Source: an uncultured Deferribacteraceae bacterium (GTDB lineage: Bacteria; Chrysiogenota; Deferribacteres; Deferribacterales; Mucispirillaceae). From it: a DNA stretch of 51,254 nt. Under the pieces are notes generated by a model. The model did no database searches, was not told the DNA's origin, and saw only the letters and a program-made list of their open reading frames with translations. The stretch covers positions 1 through 51,254 of the forward strand of contig CAMRCY010000013.1 in NCBI GenBank assembly GCA_947041165.1, written 5' to 3'. Position 1 is the first letter of the stretch, and each line of letters starts with the position of its first letter. The translations under genes and the position numbers were made by a program. This document shows positions 19,651 through 28,876 of this stretch, piece by piece.

Positions 19651-20298
19651 ATGTTTGGTCCAAACCCTAATGATATATATCCAAATCCAAAATACAAATC
19701 GGTTATCTTTTTAAAAAATATAGTAAAAAATCCAAATATAGTTGTTGGTGATTACACATTTTATTCATCAGAAAAAGAGTGTCCAACACAGTTTGAGAAG
19801 CATGTTACGCATCATTATGATTGGGTTGGTGACAAATTGATTATAGGCAAATTCTGTGCGATAGGCGAAGGGATTGAGTTTATTATGAACGGTGCAAATC
19901 ATCGTATGTGTTCAATCACAACCTACCCGTTTGACATACTTGATGGTGGTTGGGAACTTAGTAAACCAGATTATCCTATCATGCCGTTTAAAGGCGATAC
20001 TGTGATCGGTAACGATGTTTGGATAGGACAAAATGTTACAATCTTACCTGGTATCAAAATAGGTGATGGTGCAATTTTAGGTGCTGGATCGCTTGTAACT
20101 AAAGATGTTGATGCGTATACTATTGTTGGTGGTAACCCTGCAAAAGCGATACGTAAAAGATTTACTGATGAGAGAATAGAGTATCTTCTTGATGTGAAAT
20201 GGTGGAATTGGGATATTGAAAAAATATCTAAGAACCTCAACCTATTATGCAGTTGCGATATTAATGTTGTCCAAAAAGGCGATATCAAACCAAAATAG
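19651..20298 (+). CDS. Vat/CatB-type xenobiotic O-acetyltransferase
   Basis: This 215-residue left-handed beta-helix acetyltransferase is very similar in pattern to streptogramin A acetyltransferases. Shared landmarks with VatD as I remember it: GPNPNDIYPNPKYKSV at the start, LIIGKFCAIGEGIEFIMNGANHRM with the likely catalytic His at residue 84, YPFDILDGGW, GDTVIGNDVWIG, VGGNPAKAIRKRF and the C-terminal WWNWDIEKI. Hexapeptide repeats run through the middle. TAGGAG lies eight to ten bases before ATG 19651, which matches the start of known Vat proteins; the open frame extends to 19594. Its natural substrate is not deducible. The stop codon lies within the first unit of the 51-bp array. Confidence 0.88.
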   Translation: MFGPNPNDIYPNPKYKSVIFLKNIVKNPNIVVGDYTFYSSEKECPTQFEKHVTHHYDWVGDKLIIGKFCAIGEGIEFIMNGANHRMCSITTYPFDILDGGWELSKPDYPIMPFKGDTVIGNDVWIGQNVTILPGIKIGDGAILGAGSLVTKDVDAYTIVGGNPAKAIRKRFTDERIEYLLDVKWWNWDIEKISKNLNLLCSCDINVVQKGDIKPK

Positions 20299-20707
20299 TA
20301 AAACTAGATGAATATAATAATTCGCAGTAAGCTACACGGCAGTAGATAGCAAAACTAGATCAATGTAATAATTCACAGTAAGCTACACGGCAGTAGATAG
20401 TAAAACTAGATCAATGTAATAATTCGCAGTAAGCTATACGGCAGTAGAAAGTAAAACTAGATCAATATAATAATTCGCAGTAAGCTACACGGCAGTAGAT
20501 AGTAAAACTAGATCAATATAGTAATTCGCAGTAAGATACACGGCAGTAGATAGTAAAACTAGATCAATGTAATAATTCGCAGTAAGATATACGGCAGTAG
20601 ATAGTAAAACTATATCAATATAATAATTCGCAGTAAGCTACACGGCAGTAGATAGCAAAACTATATCAATGTAATAATTCGCAGTAAGATATACGGCAGT
20701 AAGTGTT
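20296..20707. repeat. 51-bp tandem repeat array, eight copies, filling a convergent intergenic region
   Basis: AAAACTAGAT (or AAAACTATAT in later copies) starts at 20300, 20351, 20402, 20453, 20504, 20555, 20606 and 20657: eight copies with an exact 51-bp period and only scattered substitutions. Each carries CGGCAGTAGATAG and TAATAATTCGCAGTAAG. The array begins at the stop codon of the Vat-like gene, whose TAG is inside the unit, and ends two bases before the stop codon of the minus-strand heptosyltransferase gene. Frequent TAG and TAA codons exclude coding in the plus frames. Confidence 0.97.
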
Positions 20708-20708
20708 A

Positions 20709-21725
20709 TCACTTAGCTTTCGACAAAATCCCAATTGATTTATCTACAACCATTTCAGGTGTTGTACGAGTTAAACATTCATGCTCACATTTAGGATACA
20801 CGCATCTATTTCGGCACTCCATCTCATGTTCAAACACAATTATCCTCTCAGCAGAGTTCGCAGGCACCCAGTTAACTGAGCATTGTTTTGCAAAAAACAC
20901 TATAACTTTTATTTTCGTAGATACAGCTATATGAAATATCCCGTTATCATTACCTATATGTAATGACGCTCTCTCTATTACCGATCTCTGTTTTGCTAAA
21001 GAAAAAATCTTCCTATCATCTAATGTTTTATTTCTCATAAGGCTTCTAACTTTATCAGCGTACACATCTTCATTAGGTCCGTACAATATCAATATTTTCG
21101 CATCAATTTTATCAATTAATTCATCTGCAATTTTAGCAAAATAATCTAATGGATATCTTCGATACTCTCTTCTTGATACAACCGACATAGTTATCAGTTT
21201 GTCATTATTTGTAATATTCAGCTCTGTAAATAGATTCTCAGCATACTTTCTATCCTCATCAGATATATAAAAATCAAGAGCCACATCCTCTTCAAACTTC
21301 TTAATATCTACTAAGTTTTTTAATAATTGCATCTTATGGTTAGCCGCATACGGTTTAGATTCAAGTGCCGACAATGTTTCATTATATGATAAAAATCTAC
21401 CTTTACGATCAGCAGAAATTCTTCTTTTTGCACCTGTTAATAAAGCGATTGTACCTGTCATTAAATGACAATAAAAATCTATCACAATATCATATCTCTT
21501 CTTGCGTAATTTTAAACCGATCGCTATAACACTAAAATAAGAAGATAAAGGTTTGATGATTATAAGTTCATTGATATAAGGATTATGTCTAAATACATCT
21601 GCCGAAGGAAACTCTGTTAAGAAATCTATTTTTGCATCAGGATATGTTTCTCGAAGTGCCCTAACTGCTGGAGTTGTCATAATTACATCCCCAATTCGCT
21701 TTGTTTGTATCAATAAAATATTCAT
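20709..21725 (-). CDS. Glycosyltransferase family 9 (heptosyltransferase, WaaF/RfaF-like)
   Basis: This 338-residue GT-B glycosyltransferase probably transfers heptose from ADP-heptose to lipopolysaccharide core. The start is diagnostic: MNILLIQTKRIGDVIMTTPAVRALRETYP, with YDIVIDFYCHLMTGTIALLTGAKRRI following and the nucleotide-sugar site region RASLHIGNDNGIFHIAVSTKIKVIVFF. The ATG at 21725 has GAGGAAA upstream; the open frame extends to 21770 but that sequence does not belong to the family. Cysteines cluster near the C-terminus (CRNRCVYPKCEHEC), as in several heptosyltransferases. It is convergent with the Vat-like gene. Confidence 0.88.
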   Translation of the reverse strand: MNILLIQTKRIGDVIMTTPAVRALRETYPDAKIDFLTEFPSADVFRHNPYINELIIIKPLSSYFSVIAIGLKLRKKRYDIVIDFYCHLMTGTIALLTGAKRRISADRKGRFLSYNETLSALESKPYAANHKMQLLKNLVDIKKFEEDVALDFYISDEDRKYAENLFTELNITNNDKLITMSVVSRREYRRYPLDYFAKIADELIDKIDAKILILYGPNEDVYADKVRSLMRNKTLDDRKIFSLAKQRSVIERASLHIGNDNGIFHIAVSTKIKVIVFFAKQCSVNWVPANSAERIIVFEHEMECRNRCVYPKCEHECLTRTTPEMVVDKSIGILSKAK

Positions 21726-21766
21726 CTTTTCCTCGCAATAAAATATACTATGAAAGCTAATTGATG

Positions 21767-21790
21767 GCAATACTATTTAATTGGTATTGC
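21767..21790. promoter_or_regulatory. Inverted repeat between divergent genes
   Basis: GCAATAC / GTATTGC form a 7-bp perfect inverted repeat with a 10-base AT spacer, followed on the plus strand by TTTT. It lies between the divergent heptosyltransferase gene and the 752-residue protein gene, so it could be an operator or a weak terminator. I see no further evidence for either. Confidence 0.35.
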
Positions 21791-21830
21791 TTTTGCTAGA
21801 CTATAGTTGAAAATATATTTTAGGTGTTCT

Positions 21831-24089
21831 ATGAAAGTAATGAGCAATCAATTCACAAAAGGAATTGACAACGGTTTTAAAACATATGGATTAGAGGTCA
21901 AGGCTACTGAAGTTGGGGTTACAAGCTCGCTTTTTCGCCTTAAACTGCATGATCTTTTTCATGAGTCTGAAACGATAGGTTTAGCTATTAGCAATCCAGC
22001 TGGAGAAGATTTTAACTCTGACTGGAACACAATAATCAGCAACGATCTGATCCCTCTTCTTTATGAATGTAAAAGAGTTGACATGATGACTCCTGTTGCA
22101 CTCATAGTTCCATCAAGCGATCTTACAAAATTAGTTGCATACCTTAAACTTCTCAATATTGAAGTTAATGTCTATCAACTTTTTCAAGGCTACTCTGTTG
22201 CTGGAATTAAAAAAAGTTATATAGAAAAATTTTATAACAATTTTATGAATGAGAAAGCAAAACTTTCAGACACGGTAGATGAAGTTCCTCTAATTAATGA
22301 AAAGTCATTGAAAACTATTATAGCGAAAACACTCACTATCAATTATCAGCAAAGCAAACATTTAAGTGATATTGTAAAAAATAATAAAGTCATCTCTATG
22401 CCAGATCTTATGAAAGGTGCGAACCCATCTGTATCTGACAACAATGAGAGTAACGTAAATAATGATAGCACAGATAATAATAGTAATAAAAGAATGGCAA
22501 GCATTTCTAAAATTAACAATTTTGCTCATCTATATAAAAAAATTGCGGTAGCCTCTTTAGTTGGTATAACGATCGCCCTTCTAGCTTCTGTTTTAAAAGT
22601 TCTATATTTCTCTAATGTTACAGTTACAGAACCTGCAATTATAATTTCAGCAAAAACAGCTAATAAAGAGCTATATAGAGGGTTTAAGTTTTTTAAAGAA
22701 CCTAATACAAATCTTTTAAAAGTGCTTGCTAAAAACGAAAAAATATCAGGAAAATATCTAAATAAATTAGCTGAAACAGATCTATGGATTAATGTTGTTG
22801 AGAACCCTAAAAGTAACGCTGATTTTATTCTCTACGCATCTAACCATGATTTAGAAAGTGTGAGGATCAGTGCTGCATCTAATCCATCAACACCATCTAC
22901 TATATTAAATAAGTTAGCATTTGATAAATCTGTAAATGTTAGAATGGCTGTTGCTAAAAATCCATCTACTGCTGGAAGCGTGTTAAATGCACTTGCAGTT
23001 GATGTTAATGGTGTTAAAGAAAATTTATTAGAAAATATAAATCTAACTCCTAAACTACTTAAAAGTATTACAGATAGCACAACTCCTACCTGTTCGTTTA
23101 ACAGAAAACTTATGGCTAATCCATTGACTCCTCTTAACACGATTATGTACAACGAAAATAATCCTGATGATTGCGTAAGAGAAGGTATTGCCTTAAACCA
23201 AATCACTCCATCAGATATAGTTGAGCGTCTATCGAAAGATCCTAGTCAAAAAGTTAGATCAGCTGCTCTTATAAGTGATAAAATATCTAACGCTAGGTTA
23301 AATCAAATTTTTATAGATGATAGTGTGTTTCTTAATCGTGACGGTCACGACACCGATATGATGGCAGCGATACTTAATCCAAATATTAAGCAAAATATCC
23401 TTGAAAAAGCAGTGATTATAAATCCTACTATATTTAATTCGGTTGTTATAAATAATCCTGCGATATCAGAATCACTACTTTCAGATATCAAGATGCATGC
23501 TCAAGGTTCAGGTGGCGTAAATCAGTTTCTTCTATTATCTAAAGATATTCCTGCTGATACTGAAATATTAGGCAGAATTGCACAATCAGTTTTATCTGGA
23601 AAATCAACAATATTAACTGCATTAAAAAAAGAGTTAAATATAATATTTGCAGAGACAATTTATGATCCATATGTTTTGACAGATTATATGTTAAGATATG
23701 TTAATCTTAAAGATAAAAATGATGTTTCACGCTCGTCTTCTTTTAGCGATGACATTGATATCTCTATTGTAGATAACGATAATCTTGATTATACTCCAAC
23801 AAACTTTACCGATCAAACAGATATTCTAACTTATATTTTAAGCAAAAATAATGGTGAAAAAATTACTAAAGTTGCATTAAATGCTGCTGATAATATCGTT
23901 TATGAAATGCTAATTATCATGTTGCCTAAAGTTGAAATTGCTTTAGTTAATAGTAAACTCGTCGATAAAGAGTACACTGACAACTATGCTAAACCAGAAG
24001 AAGATTCATATCTATCTAGCGATGAAGTTTTCTTTCAAAACAGTTATAGAATGATTGATCAAGTAAATAATTTCTTTGACGAGGTCTAA
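21831..24089 (+). CDS. Membrane protein with variant leucine-rich/HEAT-like repeats
   Basis: 752 residues from ATG 21831 (AGGTG just upstream; the open frame extends to a TTG at 21807). Layout: an unrecognised N-terminal alpha/beta domain of ~150 residues, an Asn/Ser-rich linker (DNNESNVNNDSTDNNSN), one transmembrane helix near residue 240 (KIAVASLVGITIALLASVLKV), then a long repeat domain. Repeats such as VRISAASNPSTPSTILNKLA and VRMAVAKNPSTAGSVLNALA fit the variant leucine-rich repeat (LRV) pattern, in which two-helix repeats bear NP-x-TP turns. No enzymatic motif is visible. The next gene overlaps its stop codon (TAATG). Confidence 0.75.
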   Translation: MKVMSNQFTKGIDNGFKTYGLEVKATEVGVTSSLFRLKLHDLFHESETIGLAISNPAGEDFNSDWNTIISNDLIPLLYECKRVDMMTPVALIVPSSDLTKLVAYLKLLNIEVNVYQLFQGYSVAGIKKSYIEKFYNNFMNEKAKLSDTVDEVPLINEKSLKTIIAKTLTINYQQSKHLSDIVKNNKVISMPDLMKGANPSVSDNNESNVNNDSTDNNSNKRMASISKINNFAHLYKKIAVASLVGITIALLASVLKVLYFSNVTVTEPAIIISAKTANKELYRGFKFFKEPNTNLLKVLAKNEKISGKYLNKLAETDLWINVVENPKSNADFILYASNHDLESVRISAASNPSTPSTILNKLAFDKSVNVRMAVAKNPSTAGSVLNALAVDVNGVKENLLENINLTPKLLKSITDSTTPTCSFNRKLMANPLTPLNTIMYNENNPDDCVREGIALNQITPSDIVERLSKDPSQKVRSAALISDKISNARLNQIFIDDSVFLNRDGHDTDMMAAILNPNIKQNILEKAVIINPTIFNSVVINNPAISESLLSDIKMHAQGSGGVNQFLLLSKDIPADTEILGRIAQSVLSGKSTILTALKKELNIIFAETIYDPYVLTDYMLRYVNLKDKNDVSRSSSFSDDIDISIVDNDNLDYTPTNFTDQTDILTYILSKNNGEKITKVALNAADNIVYEMLIIMLPKVEIALVNSKLVDKEYTDNYAKPEEDSYLSSDEVFFQNSYRMIDQVNNFFDEV

Positions 24090-24631
24090 TGGAATCAAGC
24101 AAATTTCTTAATAATGTAAAAAGTGTGTTCTCGTCAATGGGGTTAAAAGTTTTTAAAGGAACAGAAGACTTTCCATACTCTAAACCAGAACTTATTGCAG
24201 TATATGAAGAGATAAAAAAATATTATGTTATTCAAGCGATCACTGAGAACAGTTTCATAGAACCTTATACCTCTGTTGATTTGAATGTAGCAGATGAAGA
24301 TTCTGTTAGATATTATCTTAATCTATTAGAGAGAGATAAATATTTAACATCAATAGCAATCTCTATAATGTTTGAACTAACTGAGGCTATCAGCAACACT
24401 TTAAACACTGGTGTTACGGATGAACTAAAACTTAATGACATGACTTGTTATGCAGGTATTGTTACAGATATTGCGTATTACGATTCAATAGAAAAGGTCT
24501 TAAATGTTTTGCAAATTGAAAACAAAAGCCTTGATATTATCGATCAGTTTCAACTTATTTTAATATCAAAAGAAGATACTATCAAACTTCAAAAAGGGTT
24601 TAATCAAAAAAGCCATACCACAAAGAATTGA
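24089..24631 (+). CDS. Hypothetical protein downstream of the LRV protein
   Basis: This 180-residue soluble protein has no signal peptide or membrane segment and I do not recognise it. Its N-terminus (FLNNVKSVFSSMGLKVFKG) loosely resembles the start of the preceding protein (FTKGIDNGFKTYGLEVKA), so the two could share a domain ancestor; that is a visual impression only. The start codon overlaps the upstream stop (TAATG), so the pair is translationally coupled and likely functions together. Confidence 0.7.
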   Translation: MESSKFLNNVKSVFSSMGLKVFKGTEDFPYSKPELIAVYEEIKKYYVIQAITENSFIEPYTSVDLNVADEDSVRYYLNLLERDKYLTSIAISIMFELTEAISNTLNTGVTDELKLNDMTCYAGIVTDIAYYDSIEKVLNVLQIENKSLDIIDQFQLILISKEDTIKLQKGFNQKSHTTKN

Positions 24632-24688
24632 TTGTCTAAACTCTTTTAACCAAACAGTAAAAATTATATTATTTATGGAAGTGTAGTT

Positions 24689-26011
24689 ATGTCAAGAATA
24701 CCAAATTTAGTTTATGCTGATGAAGATGGAAATATTTATCCTCACGAACATTTAAAAATGTCTGTCAGATCTGGTACATACGATATGCTTCCATATGATA
24801 CAGAACTTATCAAACTTCCACCATCATCAAGGCTTTATTTTCTACCACTTACAACAGCTGTTGCCTATGATGAAAACAAATCTACTATGGTTGATTTTGA
24901 AGAAGGATTAGCTGTATCAGTTTTTCTGCCACCTGGATATCTTCGTTTATTTCTGCCAAGTTATAAGAAAAAAACCGATTACACTATGCCTCTATTTGCA
25001 TATACTGCTGTTGGAGAGTTAGATGGTGATCTTGTTGTTCCTGCTATAAAAGTTGATGATGATTCTCATTGGCGTCCATCACTATACGATTTTAGCGATA
25101 ACTTTGAAAAGAAAGTTGATGAATTTTTAAGTAAAGTAAATAAAAATAATAGATTATATGAACAAATTAAAACATGTGCTTTAAAGTATCATTGTACTGC
25201 TGCTAAAAATATATTCTATCCTAGATGGGAGTGTCCAATTCCAACATCTCCATCGTGCAATGCAAGTTGTGTAGGTTGTATATCTTTACAAACAGATGGT
25301 TGTGTTTCATCACAAGATAGATTAAATTTTATTCCAACAGCTAGCGAAATAGCTGAGGTTGCATTAACTCATTATGAAATAGCTAAAGATCCTATTATAT
25401 CTTTCGGACAAGGCTGTGAAGGCGATCCTATACTTCAAACTGATGTTATAGTTGAAGCTGTGAAAATAATTAAAAGAGCTGTTCCAAACCTTACAGTAAA
25501 TTTCAATTCTAACTGTTCGATACCTGAAAATATAGATAAACTGATTAATGCTGGAGTTGATAGTTTCCGTGTATCAACAATATCGTTTATAGAAGATACA
25601 TATAACGCATATTATCGTCCTCGTAAATATACTCTTGATGATGTTAAAAAATCTATGGAGTATATTAGAGATGCTGGTAGATATTTACAGCTAAATCTTC
25701 TTACTTGTCCTGGACTAAATGATAGAAATTCTGAGGCTGATGAACTTATAAATGTTGTAAAAGAGTATAAAGTAAATCTAATACAAACAAGAAATCTGAA
25801 TATCGATGCTAATCTATTATTTAGTAAATTGGCTGTTAAATCTGATGAAATTTACGGTATTAAAAATATGCTTAAAAGAATTAAGAAAGAATCTCCTACC
25901 ACATTATTTGGATATTTTAATAGAATGAAAAAAGATTTTAATAAAGATAGAATGCTTCCAGATTTAAGGACTAAGAGATATGTTTCCGAAGACCCTCGTA
26001 AAAATATATAA
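24689..26011 (+). CDS. Radical SAM protein with an N-terminal beta-rich domain
   Basis: 440 residues. The CxxxCxxC motif for the 4Fe-4S cluster is in SCNASCVGCISLQ, about residue 190, and is followed by radical SAM core elements (ISFGQGCEGDPIL, VNFNSNCSIPENIDKLINAGVDSFRVS). An unusual ~180-residue N-terminal extension, rich in beta strands with YADEDGNIYPHEHLKMSVRSG, precedes the core. No SPASM-type cysteine cluster is apparent at the C-terminus. The substrate is unknown. GGAAG lies upstream of the ATG. It overlaps the next gene, a predicted methyltransferase, by 32 bp. Confidence 0.88.
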   Translation: MSRIPNLVYADEDGNIYPHEHLKMSVRSGTYDMLPYDTELIKLPPSSRLYFLPLTTAVAYDENKSTMVDFEEGLAVSVFLPPGYLRLFLPSYKKKTDYTMPLFAYTAVGELDGDLVVPAIKVDDDSHWRPSLYDFSDNFEKKVDEFLSKVNKNNRLYEQIKTCALKYHCTAAKNIFYPRWECPIPTSPSCNASCVGCISLQTDGCVSSQDRLNFIPTASEIAEVALTHYEIAKDPIISFGQGCEGDPILQTDVIVEAVKIIKRAVPNLTVNFNSNCSIPENIDKLINAGVDSFRVSTISFIEDTYNAYYRPRKYTLDDVKKSMEYIRDAGRYLQLNLLTCPGLNDRNSEADELINVVKEYKVNLIQTRNLNIDANLLFSKLAVKSDEIYGIKNMLKRIKKESPTTLFGYFNRMKKDFNKDRMLPDLRTKRYVSEDPRKNI

Positions 26012-26678
26012 CGATAAAAAAATCATAAGAACCAGCGATGGTTCTTTTACGTTATACTCATCTACATATAATGAAAGCTATAAAACAAAATCAACTGGTG
26101 CTTTCACCGAAACTTATCACAAATTTATAAAGCAATCAAATGTGGTTGAGAGATTAAAAAATAAAGACATACGAATTCTTGATATCTGTTTCGGACTCGG
26201 ACAAAATATCGCAACAACTATTCATGAAGTTGAAAAACATGATCTAAAGAATAGACTGCATATAGTATCTGTTGAGCTTGATCCACATTTAATAGAAATT
26301 GTTAGATCTTTATACATTTTATCACCTGTAAAATCATACTCTATATTAAGAAATCTACTTAATAATGGATCACATAAAAACTACTCACTTGAACTATATA
26401 TTAGAGATCTAAGAGATGTTTTATACAACCTAACTGGTAAATTTGATATAATTTACTTCGATCCATTTTCAAAAAAACATAACCCAGAACTATGGGAACC
26501 CCCTGTTTTTAAAAGACTTTATGACCTTTTAGAAGATGATGGTTGTATGATGACATACGCCTCATCAAAAATTATTACCGAAGATTTTAAGTCTGTAAAT
26601 TTTAAAGTTGAAAAAATAAACTCTATCGGTAGCAGACGACATCCTAGCATTAGATTATATAAAAATATCGATCAATAA
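25980..26678 (+). CDS. MnmC/MnmD-like SAM-dependent methyltransferase
   Basis: This 232-residue protein resembles the methyltransferase domain of MnmC (DUF752), which finishes mnm5s2U at the wobble position of tRNA. Family-like features: DGSFTLYSSTYNESYKTKSTGAFTETYHKFI at the N-terminus, the SAM loop ILDICFGLGQNIATT, VSVELDPHLIE, and FDIIYFDPFSKKHNPELWEP. The final GSRRHPSIRLYK is also family-like. There is no FAD-dependent MnmC1 domain, so it would be a stand-alone enzyme. The ATG at 25980 lies inside the radical SAM gene, with AAGGA about 10 bases upstream. Confidence 0.82.
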   Translation: MFPKTLVKIYNDKKIIRTSDGSFTLYSSTYNESYKTKSTGAFTETYHKFIKQSNVVERLKNKDIRILDICFGLGQNIATTIHEVEKHDLKNRLHIVSVELDPHLIEIVRSLYILSPVKSYSILRNLLNNGSHKNYSLELYIRDLRDVLYNLTGKFDIIYFDPFSKKHNPELWEPPVFKRLYDLLEDDGCMMTYASSKIITEDFKSVNFKVEKINSIGSRRHPSIRLYKNIDQ

Positions 26679-26770
26679 AAATTAATATTGTTTTTTTCTC
26701 ATAAATATCGGATAATTAAACATAAGTTATTTGGAAGTATAAAAATATAATTTTACTTGGAGGAACTTGT

Positions 26771-28411
26771 ATGTACGATAAGTGGAAAGCAGATTACGAA
26801 AAGACCCTAGCGAAAGCACCAGAGAGAAAGACACCTTTCAAAACTACCTCTGGATATGTAGTGAAACCTTTTTATTCTCCAGAAGATCTACCGAACTTTG
26901 ATTTTGAAAAAAGTGTAGGTTATCCTGGACAAGCCCCTATGACTCGTGGTGTACAACCAACGATGTATAGAGGAAGATTTTGGACAATGCGTCAATACGC
27001 AGGATTTGCAACAGCAGCTGAATCTAATAAAAGATATAGATACTTATTAGATCAAGGAACAACTGGTTTATCATGTGCGTTTGATTTACCAACTCAGATA
27101 GGTTTCGATTCAGATGATCCCATGGCTTCTGGTGAAGTTGGGAAAGTTGGAGTTGCTATCGACTCATTAGAAGATGTAGAAATGTTATTAGATCAAATTC
27201 CGTTAGATAAAGTTTCAACTTCTATGACAATAAACTCTACTGCAACATTTCTTTTAGCAGCTTATATGGCTGTTGGAGATAAACAAGGCGTTCCAACTGC
27301 AAAACTACAAGGAACTATTCAAAATGATATATTAAAAGAGTATATGGCGAGAGGAACTTACCGTTTCCCACCTGTACCATCGATGAGATTAATTACTGAT
27401 ATATTCTCATTCTGTAAAGATAATGTGCCTTTATGGAACACAATATCAATATCTGGTTATCATATCCGTGAAGCTGGATCTGATGCTGTTCAAGAAGTTG
27501 CATTTACTTTAGCTGATGGTATAGCGTACGTTGATGCTGCGATGAAAGCAGGATTAGATGTTGATGCATTTGCTGGTAGATTATCATTCTTCTTTAACTG
27601 TCATAACAATTTCTTAGAAGAAGTTGCAAAATTTAGAGCTGCACGTAGATTATGGGCTAAAATTATGACTGAACGTTTTAAAGTTAAAAACCCTCGTTCA
27701 GCGATGATGCGTTTTCATACTCAAACGGCTGGTTGTACGCTTACTGCTCAACAACCAATGAATAACGTTGTGCGTGTTGCATTACAAACATTGGCTGCTT
27801 GTATGGGTGGAACTCAATCACTTCATACAAATTCTTACGATGAAGCGTTAGCATTGCCAACTGAGGACTCTGTACGTATCGCACTTAGAACTCAGCAGAT
27901 TGTTGCTAATGAGTCTGGTGCTGCTGATACTATCGATCCATTAGGTGGAGCTTATATTATTGAGCATATGACTAATGATATCGAAAAAAGAGCTGAAGAA
28001 TATATAACTAAAATTGATGACATGGGTGGAATGTTAAGAGCTTTAGAGCAAGGATATCCACAGAAAGAAATTCAAAATTCTGCTTACCAATATCAAGTTG
28101 CAATCGATAAGAAGGAATTAATAATTATTGGACTTAACTCTAATATTATGGAAGAGCCACCTCTTAAAGGTTTATTAAAAGTTGATATAGCTGTTGAGAA
28201 AGCACAAGTTGAAAGACTTAAAAAACTAAGAGAGAGAAGAGATAACGATGCTGTTAAACGTGCTCTAATTGATCTTAAAAAATGTGCAGAAGGTACTGAC
28301 AATATTATGCCTAAAATGGTTGAAGCTGTTAGAGTTTACGCTACATTAGGTGAAACAATGAAAGAACTTGTTAGTGTTTACGGCGAATTTAAAGAGAATG
28401 TAGTACTGTAA
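26771..28411 (+). CDS. mcmA: Methylmalonyl-CoA mutase, large (catalytic) subunit
   Basis: This 546-residue TIM-barrel subunit of adenosylcobalamin-dependent mutase interconverts succinyl-CoA and methylmalonyl-CoA. It has the family's core motifs: [73 protein letters not shown] with the Arg expected for methylmalonyl-CoA, [15 protein letters not shown] and [16 protein letters not shown]. The C-terminal cobalamin-binding domain (DxHxxG) is absent, so it is the two-subunit form that requires a separate B12-binding subunit, which is not in the window. GGAGG precedes the ATG. Confidence 0.93.
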   Translation: MYDKWKADYEKTLAKAPERKTPFKTTSGYVVKPFYSPEDLPNFDFEKSVGYPGQAPMTRGVQPTMYRGRFWTMRQYAGFATAAESNKRYRYLLDQGTTGLSCAFDLPTQIGFDSDDPMASGEVGKVGVAIDSLEDVEMLLDQIPLDKVSTSMTINSTATFLLAAYMAVGDKQGVPTAKLQGTIQNDILKEYMARGTYRFPPVPSMRLITDIFSFCKDNVPLWNTISISGYHIREAGSDAVQEVAFTLADGIAYVDAAMKAGLDVDAFAGRLSFFFNCHNNFLEEVAKFRAARRLWAKIMTERFKVKNPRSAMMRFHTQTAGCTLTAQQPMNNVVRVALQTLAACMGGTQSLHTNSYDEALALPTEDSVRIALRTQQIVANESGAADTIDPLGGAYIIEHMTNDIEKRAEEYITKIDDMGGMLRALEQGYPQKEIQNSAYQYQVAIDKKELIIIGLNSNIMEEPPLKGLLKVDIAVEKAQVERLKKLRERRDNDAVKRALIDLKKCAEGTDNIMPKMVEAVRVYATLGETMKELVSVYGEFKENVVL

Positions 28412-28484
28412 GAATCTCCTTAATTGGCTTCTTATAGAGAATGTATGTAAAAGATATTTTTAAGAAATATTTTAAATAGTTATT

Positions 28485-28760
28485 AAAGTGGTGGGGTAGG
28501 TTTTATATCTACTCTGCCATTTTTTTATGTTAATTTATGCAACGTGCTTAGCTAGATATATTAACTGTACGCAACCATAACAGATATAAACTTTATACTT
28601 ACATGTATTTTTTATATGTAAATTTACTGAGAGTATTTAATATTAGTAGTGGAAAGGTTTTATATTTACTCACTTTTTATGTGCTAATTTATACAACGTG
28701 CTTATCGTAAGCTTTTGATTATAAATATAATTAAAAGGTAAAGCTTTATAGATACTTTAC
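28485..28760. repeat. Diverged duplications of the terminator region, otherwise non-coding
   Basis: A block with GTGG...AGGTTTTATAT.TACTC...TTTTTATG followed by CAACGTGCTTA occurs around 28489-28550 and again around 28644-28704 (CAACGTGCTTA at 28540 and 28694, offset 154 bp). A third, weaker AAAGGTAAAGCTTTATAGATACTTTAC segment occurs near 28732. No ORF or RNA gene is visible in 28412-28876. Confidence 0.6.
28489..28527 (+). terminator. Terminator downstream of methylmalonyl-CoA mutase
   Basis: TGGTGGGGTAG (28489-28499) pairs with CTACTCTGCCA (28509-28519) through 11 base pairs including three G-T wobbles, and eight pyrimidine-rich bases mostly T follow. It lies about 80 bp after the stop codon. 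Confidence 0.8.
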
Positions 28761-28876
28761 ACCCTCACCTTTTTCATTTGACTACCGATTAATCTGTATA
28801 TTTTTAATTATAAATTAAATAAATGGAAGAAATTACGAAGGTGTGATAAGGTACGGTTGTAAGATAGGAGTTAAGA

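Noticed and set aside
20296-20707. CRISPR array
   Set aside because: Units are contiguous with no unique spacers of constant length between short identical repeats, and there is no cas gene in the window. The other arrays fail the same test.
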